Source of the DNA: an uncultured Acetobacteraceae bacterium
GTDB taxonomy: Bacteria > Pseudomonadota > Alphaproteobacteria > Acetobacterales > Acetobacteraceae
Length of the DNA: 7,251 bases
Reading direction: 5' to 3'
Assembly: GCA_937874445.1 (NCBI GenBank)
Contig: CALNAL010000117.1
Coordinates: forward strand, 1 to 7,251
The translations under genes and the position numbers were made by a program. Of the stretch, positions 7,223-7,251 are shown in pieces. Under the pieces are notes generated by a model, which was given only the letters and a program-made list of their open reading frames with translations, was not told the DNA's origin and did not search any database. Each line of letters begins with the position of its first letter. The stretch's first letter is position 1.

Positions 7223-7251
7223 CTGTCTCTTATACACATCTGACGCTGCCC
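7223..7251 (-). other. Illumina Nextera read-1 adapter, reverse complement (artefact)
   Basis: 7223-7241 is the reverse complement of the Tn5 mosaic end (CTGTCTCTTATACACATCT). 7242-7250 (GACGCTGCC) continues into the read-1 linker; base 7251 is C where the linker has G, probably an end error. This is the same adapter type as at the left end, in inverted orientation. It truncates the hydrolase gene and creates a false minus-strand start reading MCIRDR. Confidence 0.97.

Noticed and set aside
6316..7239. Minus-strand frame starting MCIRDR overlapping the hydrolase
   Set aside because: Its start is inside the right-hand adapter, and the translation is Arg-rich and out of frame with the clear M20 hydrolase.

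Overview
The window is a GC-rich bacterial fragment in which genes fill nearly the whole length. It looks like Alphaproteobacteria: strong G/C bias at third codon positions, twin-arginine leaders on both solute-binding proteins, and tightly overlapping ABC-transporter genes. Acetobacteraceae or Rhodospirillales are plausible, but nothing seen here fixes the genus. Both ends are sequencing-library adapter (1-49 and 7223-7251), so only 50-7222 is biological DNA and both ends of the locus are cut by library construction.

Layout. 86-6170 holds seven plus-strand genes that read as one operon. The first five form a complete branched-chain amino acid type (HAAT/Liv family) ABC importer: type I periplasmic binding protein (86-1339), LivH-like permease (1347-2222), LivM-like permease (2222-3223), LivG-like ATPase (3207-3938) and LivF-like ATPase (3922-4623). 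Junctions are coupled: an 8-nt gap between stop and start, a TGATG overlap, and two overlaps of exactly 17 nt. Ten nt after livF comes a second, unrelated importer module of the polar amino acid (PAAT) type: a type II binding protein (4634-5488) and one HisM/GlnP-like permease (5508-6170). No ATPase for this second module is present in the window.

A 141-nt convergent intergenic region (6171-6311) carries two perfect long hairpins, probably a bidirectional terminator or a structured dispersed repeat. Beyond it, on the minus strand, is an M20-family amidohydrolase of the hippurate hydrolase / N-acyl-amino-acid hydrolase type, with its N-terminal part lost at the right edge.

Working model (inference): two uptake systems for amino-acid-like or acylated amino-acid-like compounds, next to an enzyme that removes an acyl group from N-acyl amino acids. 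The families are all well known. The odd points are the missing PAAT ATPase, the apparent loss of the Asp that normally binds the ligand's amino group in the second binding protein, and the atypical signature motif of the LivG-like ATPase. I see no convincing sign of an entirely new kind of system.
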